Positions 58,660-64,000 of a DNA stretch of 64,000 nucleotides are shown piece after piece. The notes under the pieces were generated by a model, which did not search any database, had not been told where the DNA came from, and was given only the letters and a program-made list of their open reading frames with translations. How positions within the stretch are numbered: the stretch's first letter is position 1; every line of letters starts with the position of its first letter. The position numbers and the translations under genes are program-made. The stretch spans positions 16,913,011 to 16,977,010 of the forward strand of contig CM046004.1 of NCBI GenBank assembly GCA_025175895.1, in the 5' to 3' direction. Source of the stretch: Wurfbainia villosa. Taxonomy: Eukaryota; Streptophyta; Magnoliopsida; Zingiberales; Zingiberaceae.

Positions 58660-60897
58660 TATTGGGTATTCGGCACCACGGTGAGTGTTTGTTCGAACAT
58701 GTTTCATAAACATATGCATAATGGAAGAATTAAAAAGCAATAAATCTAATTTAATACAACACGCACATCAAACGAATGCATAGTACAATATGTGTAGACA
58801 TAATCGCAATTTCAAATTTTGCAATAAAGGAAATTATGCTAGTTATACCTGGCGTATCACGTGCAGCGGGAAAGACATCAATCGGAGCAACTCTCGCTAG
58901 AATTGCCTTTATCCGTATCCACGTCGAGTATTGTCGGGATAGCTTCACCAAGCTATAAGCCTCGTCTTCGTAGGAGTCACTAGCCTCGTGTTGAAGACGA
59001 TGTGATCGAGAGAAGATGACAATCTGAATCAAAATTCGAATTCGAAAACGAGTCACCAAAACTCGCTTCTCCGGATAGGTATTCATCAACTGATTGATGA
59101 ATCCTTTGTCCTCCACCTATGAGGATTACCGGAGATCGAATCCCCGATAAGGTAGACACTGTCGGAGCTCAAAACGTCATCCAAACGATGCTCCAACACG
59201 AAAGGAAAGAAGCTATCCAGAAAACTGGACAGCTTGGTGGAGGAGTTGCGCCGGCAATAGGAGGAAGGTCGGCTACACCTTGGTCACTGGAGCCAAGGGA
59301 TGTCGTCGGACGGTCGTCGGAGGATGACCGACAGTAGCTTGGACACCGATAGCAAGGTGGACGGCGGCACAAAAGCTGGCAGCGTGGACTGCTTGGGCGG
59401 CGGTAAGGAGAAGAGAGGGAGAGAAGAGGAGAAGATTATTCCAAAATAAAACTTAGGGCTCTCCAAAAAACCTAACCGCATTTTTATAGAGCCCGTGTTT
59501 CTTAACCATTAAGAAAAGTTCTCCTTAGAGTTATTAGTTCATAACCAAAACCCCTTAACCCGCTCCAATAACTTAAGTTAAAATAAACCGAACCGAGTTA
59601 GTCTATTTTAAGTTTAAACGAACCAAACCAACTTTGGTTCATTCGTTTAAAACAAACCGAACCCCTTTGGTTTATTCTTCACCATTGGATTAGAACCAAA
59701 CCAATTTGGTTCATCCATCATGTCTTCATAAGACACGACCCATCCAAGCTTCCATTGTGACTGAAACAATTTCATGCTCGCTCCTTGCTTAGTCCAACCA
59801 AACCTAGTTTCTCTCGATTTGAGAATCTCATTCTCAAGTTCGTTTTAAATCCTTTGGATTACGCTCATTTTGCGTGTGACCAAATAGGTTTTCGGTTAAT
59901 GTTGGTCATCTATAATTAACCATTAATTATAGAACGATCATGAGTGACACCAAGTAGTATATCATGATCCTCAATTAACCAAAAAGATCAATGGTTGATT
60001 CAAAACTATTTCTAAAACCCTTCAGCGGCTACAATGAATCGTGCCCTGTTCCCTTCACGCATCTAATACCCACTTGGTTCAGGACATGGTCTATAGTGTC
60101 AGTCCCTACTAGGTTAACTACGTCACACCTAGTCCAAGTATCATTTCCTCGTCCCACGGATTCTAGTTACTGCACATGTATCCAAGAGTACCTTACTCTA
60201 AACATGTAATATTTTGGCTAAAGACTTTAGTAACAATCCGACGAGAGGTCATTGGTATACATCTCCTCATAAGAAGTGGTGAATCCTTTATAGGCTATTC
60301 AAACACCTTCGGTCACTTCGACTTATACCCAATCATTCCGGGTCTACATCTCCTCAGAGATGCTTGCTTAAGATGTCAAAGCACAAGTCTTCATGAACAA
60401 GATGACTTGAATATCGCAAGTCAAAGGAACATCGCACTTATGTTGTAGTAAGAACTTCATTGACATATCTATATATGCAGAGAACCATATGAAGTCTTAC
60501 AGCTGGTCACTCCAATGAACTAGTTACCATAACTAGCATCCACGATTAACTCCGGACAATACAATGTCTCCAGCCAGTGAGAATCAGCTTCTTAGATACA
60601 CCAAGGAGTATACCTCGTGCTAGTCTCGACATAATTGATGGTGTCCAAATCCATAAATTCATCGACTAGGGATAATTCCAATATATCATAATTACACATA
60701 TAGAGATACTCACTAGTTGTGATTCAATCACAAATTCTCTCATGCTGTGAATCGTATAATGGATATTCAGTAAATGAGTTTAAGATCTAATCAAATATAT
60801 GAAAACATGTATACTCAAATAGTGAATCTTCATTTATCATATAAATGGTTCAAACATAAGGCGATTGCCTTAGGACACCTCTCATATATTACTAACA
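58660..60897 (-). repeat. LTR shared by elements B and D (2238 bp)
   Basis: Plus strand TATTGGG (eroded TGTTGGG) to TACTAACA. Left neighbour is B's primer site, right neighbour is D's polypurine tract, so it is both B's 5' LTR and D's 3' LTR. TATA at 59480-59489. Carries the B-subfamily marks. Confidence 0.9.
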
Positions 60898-60910
60898 AAC
60901 TCTCACTTGG

Positions 60911-62490
60911 CCTAATGTCAATCGCTACGGTATCCAATACCATAAACTCTAACATGACCCTCAAACTTACTTTGAGGTAATGCCTTAGTTAAAGGATCTG
61001 CTAAGTTCCTTTCAGTGGGAATCTTCTCGATTTGTATTTCCTTCCTACTTATGATCTCTCAGATCAAATGATAGTGGCGAAGCACATGTTTGGATCGTTA
61101 ATAAGACCTTGGTTCTTTTGCCTGTACAATTGCTCTATTATTGCCACAGTAAATCAGTATTGGTTCAACAATGGCTGGAACCACACCAAGTTCATAAATG
61201 AAATTCTTGATCCAAACCGCTTCCTTTACTGCTTCCGAAGCTGCAATGTATTCTGCCTCTGTGGTAGAATCCGCTACAGTGTCTTGTTTTGAATTTTTCC
61301 AACTCATTGCGCCCCATTCAAGGTGAACACGTACCCAGACTAAGACCTGGAATCATCCTTGTCTGTCTGGAAGTTGGCATCCATATACCCGCGTATCACC
61401 ATGTCCCCTTCTCCATATATTAGGAACACATCCTTAGTTCTTCTTAAGTACTTAAGGATCGTCTTAACAGTTGTCCAATGATCCATTCCTAGATCAGACT
61501 GGTAACTGCTCATGATACTCAGAGCATACGATACATTGGGCCTCATATATAACATAGCATACATGATAGATCATATTGCGGATGCATAGGGAATCTTACT
61601 CATGCAAATCCTCTCGTCTTCTGTGCGTGGACACATAGACTTCAAAAGGTGTATCCCATACCTGATGAGTAGGAAATATTTCTTGGATTCTGACATGCTA
61701 AACCTCTTTAGCACTTGGTTTATATATGTAGACTGTGAAAGACCAAGAAACCGTTTCGATCTATCCCTATAGATCTTAATTCCGAGGATGTAGGTTGCTT
61801 CTCCCAGGTCTTTCATGGAGAATGTCTTGGACAACCAAATTTTAACTGACTGTAAGACAGAAATATCGGTTCCTATAAGTAATATGTCATCGACATATAA
61901 TACTAGGAACATGACTGCACTCCCACTAACCTTCTTGTACACACAAGGTTTGTCCAGATTTTGTGAGAAATCAAACTTTTTTATTGTCTAATCAAAACGG
62001 ATATTCCAGCTCCTGGATGCTTGCTTCAGTCCATATATGGACCGTCGCAGTTTGCATACTTTGGTTTTATCAATCGATGTGAAACCCTCAGGTTGTATCA
62101 TATACACGTCTTCGAGTAGGTTTCCATTAAGGAAAGTTGTTTTCACATCCATCTATCATATCTCATAATCATAATGAGCCGCTATGTCCAGGAGCATCCG
62201 AATGGATTTAAGCATAGCAACAACTGAATAGGTCTCGTCATAATCAACACCTTGCTTTTGACGATATCCTTTTGCCACCAATCTAGCCTTATAGGTAATC
62301 ACATTACCATCCATGTCGGTTTTCTTCTTGAAAACTCACTTGCACCCTATAGGGTTTATGCCTTCAGGTGAGTCAACCAAGTTCCAAACTTGATTTTCAT
62401 ACATGGAATCTATTTCCGACTTCATGGCGTTAAGCCACTTATCCCTTTATGAATTTTTCTGAACTTCTTTATAACTGGTAGGCTCCTCTC
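60911..62490 (-). pseudogene. Element D reverse transcriptase-RNase H
   Basis: Pieces 61307-61098 (DTVADSTTEAEYIAASEAVKEAVW), 61564-61340 (RGYMDANFQTDKDDSRS) and 61942-61571 (FLVLYVDDILLIGTD, KIWLSKTFSMKDLGEATYIL). Upstream RT to about 62490 is readable in fragments around MDVK and the VFKKKTDMDGN region. Catalytic YVDD present. Several stops. Confidence 0.85.
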
Positions 62491-64000
62491 ATCAATGAGT
62501 AACACGTCGTTCGATTCACTTACGAGAAATCCATATCTCTCAGGAATGTTGCATGTTCTACCAAATCTACGAAGATGTGCTGTCTCTATCGGTCCAGCCG
62601 ATGGCTCATCACTATATTATCGGTTGTGGTGCTTCATCAGGTATCTCATCAATATCTATTTGAGTCTCTCGAGCCTTCTCAAGCTCAACGACACTCTCAT
62701 TATTTTTTTACAAGAGAAACTCTTTCTCTAGAAACACAGTATGCCTTGAAACAAACACCTTTTATTCCATAGGATGATAGAATTGGTAACCCCTTATTTC
62801 CTTAGGATATCCAATAAATAGACATTTATCAGATTTAGCATCCAATTTGTCTGATACAGTCCGCTTCACATAAACAGGACAACCCCATATCTTCAAGTAA
62901 GATACATGAGGTTTCTTACTATTTCATATCTCATACGGAGTAGTAGAGACTACCTTGGTTGGCATTCTGTTTAGCAAGTAAACAACTGTCTGAAGTGCAC
63001 AACCCCAAAAGGACTTGGGAAGATTCACATGATTCATCATTGACCTGACCATGTCCAACAAGGTCCGGTTACGCCTCTCAGATACACCATTATGCTGTGG
63101 TGTATATGGAGGAGTCCATTGAGACAATATACCATTGTCTCTTAGATAATCTATAAAATCTTGACTTAAGTATTCACCACCTCGATCCGATCGAAGTATT
63201 TTAATACTCTTGTCATGTTGTTTCTCTATTTTATTTCAAAATTCTTTGAACTTTTCAAAGGCTTCAGACTTATGCTTCATCAAGAACACATACCCAAACC
63301 ATGAGTGATCATCGGTGAAGGTAATGAAGTAGCTATAGCCTCCTAGAGCTTGAGTTGACATAGATCCGCATACATCAGTATGTATTAGACCAAGCAACTC
63401 TCTCACCGGTTCACCTTTTCCTATAAAAGGTAACTTAGTCATCTTGCCCTTTAAGCATGATTTGCATGTATCGTATGAATCCAATTCAAACGATTCCAGA
63501 ATTCCACATCGGTGTAATTCGGACATGCGTTTCTTGCTTGCATGGCCAAGACGACAATGCCACATGTAGGAGTCTAATTGATTATCCTTTCGAGCACGCT
63601 TGTTGCTCGCTTCGATATTGAAAATGTCACTGGATACGTCCAACGTATAAATACCATTGCTTAAAGTTCCAATCCCATAAAGAACATCATTCAAAGTTAT
63701 GTAACAACAATTGTTACTAAAAGTTAAATGATACCCTTTTCTATTCAAACAAGAAATAGAAATGATGTTCTTTATCAACGAAGGAACATAAAAGCAATTG
63801 TCCAGTTCTAAGACAAGTCCTGTAGGGAGTTTCAACAAATACATTCTGATGGCGAGTGCAGCAACTTTTGCTCCATTCCCAACACGTAAATTTGACTCTC
63901 CCTTAACGAGTCTTCTTCTATTCCTTAGCCCATATATGTCATTACATATATGTGAGCCATACCCAGTATCCAATACCCAAGTGTTTGTGGAAATAGAATG
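62491..64000 (-). pseudogene. Element D protease and integrase, cut by window end
   Basis: The frame 63973-63236 runs from the protease site DTGYGSHICND through the zinc region HCRLGHASKKRMSELHRC to HTDVCGSMSTQ and ends at KFKEF on a stop. The Glu block WTPPYTPQHNGVSERRNR is at 63127-62924. Integrase catalytic residues readable. Gag is outside the window, so the Gag traits of A-C cannot be scored. Confidence 0.85.

Larger units (their letters stand above)
41670..60897 (-). mobile_element. Angela-type copia element B, interrupted by C
   Basis: 3' LTR 41670-43886, internal 43887-44122 continued at 53731-58659, shared 5' LTR 58660-60897. The two halves rejoin exactly within RNase H when element C and one ATTGC are removed. 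Left flank is CAAAC (41665-41669), the duplication expected again at the far side of the B/D tandem, outside the window. The LTRs share subfamily marks (AGAATTAAAAAGCAATAAATC, GCAACTCTCGCTAGAATTGCC) not found in A or C. Coding parts are all broken. Confidence 0.88.
60898..64000 (-). mobile_element. Angela-type copia element D, internal part only
   Basis: Polypurine tract complement AACTCTCACTTGG at 60898-60910, then RNase H, RT, integrase and the protease active site, running off the right end of the window before Gag, primer site and 5' LTR. Confidence 0.9.

Noticed and set aside
58660..60899. CAAAC at 60895-60899 as B's right target duplication
   Set aside because: It overlaps the LTR end and polypurine junction (ACTAACAAACTC), a word also present at the other LTR-internal junctions, and D's internal domain follows.

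Overview
This is a 64 kb stretch of plant nuclear DNA made almost entirely of nested LTR retrotransposons, with one probable host gene near the middle. The evidence is Ty1/copia Angela- and SIRE-type polyproteins, initiator-tRNA-Met primer sites, TG...CA LTRs with 5-bp target duplications, a chromovirus-like Ty3/gypsy remnant, and short GT-AG introns in the one gene. The Angela/BARE and Del/Tekay flavour fits a monocot, but the species cannot be fixed from this sequence.

Left block, 1-14434. A decayed Ty3/gypsy element (G; pol end 1-1317, 3' LTR 1318-12348) is interrupted by an Angela copia element (A; 3675-10893, minus, TSD GATGG) whose 5' LTR is cut to 61 bp. G itself sits in a plus-strand fragment (12349-14434) of a SIRE-related non-autonomous family.

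Middle block, 14435-33868. An old SIRE-like LTR survives as three pieces (14435-14476, 23165-23689, 33724-33868). It was split by two dated insertions: a gag-only element (TR-GAG type; 14477-23164, minus, TSD TAGAA) carrying a solo Angela-like LTR (21096-22923, TSD GAACC), and a full-length SIRE element (E; 23690-33718, plus, TSD CACAG) carrying an inverted solo LTR (31434-32502, TSD GGGAG). The plus and minus copies of the gag-only family meet tail to tail, forming an inverted repeat of about 2 kb per arm with a 42-bp spacer.

Gene island, 33869-41669. AT-rich DNA holds a decayed RTE-type LINE reverse transcriptase (about 34920-36140). A four-exon gene follows (37397-39259, plus, 531 aa predicted), encoding an acidic Ser/Glu-rich plant protein with a basic KFGRK-like segment. 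Six bases after its stop lies a poly(T) run that looks like the poly(A) tail of a truncated antisense copia copy (F; 39266-41669).

Right block, 41670-64000. Angela copies are stacked on the minus strand. Element C (44123-53725, two 2.2-kb LTRs, TSD ATTGC) is inserted in the RNase H region of element B (41670-60897). B's 5' LTR directly abuts a further internal domain (D, 60898 to window end), so B and D form an LTR-sharing tandem. Every Angela copy is broken by stops or frameshifts. The three copies whose Gag start is visible share the same early UGA, which suggests an ancestral feature of the family. I saw no tRNA, rRNA or CRISPR, and no cellular gene other than the one at 37397-39259.
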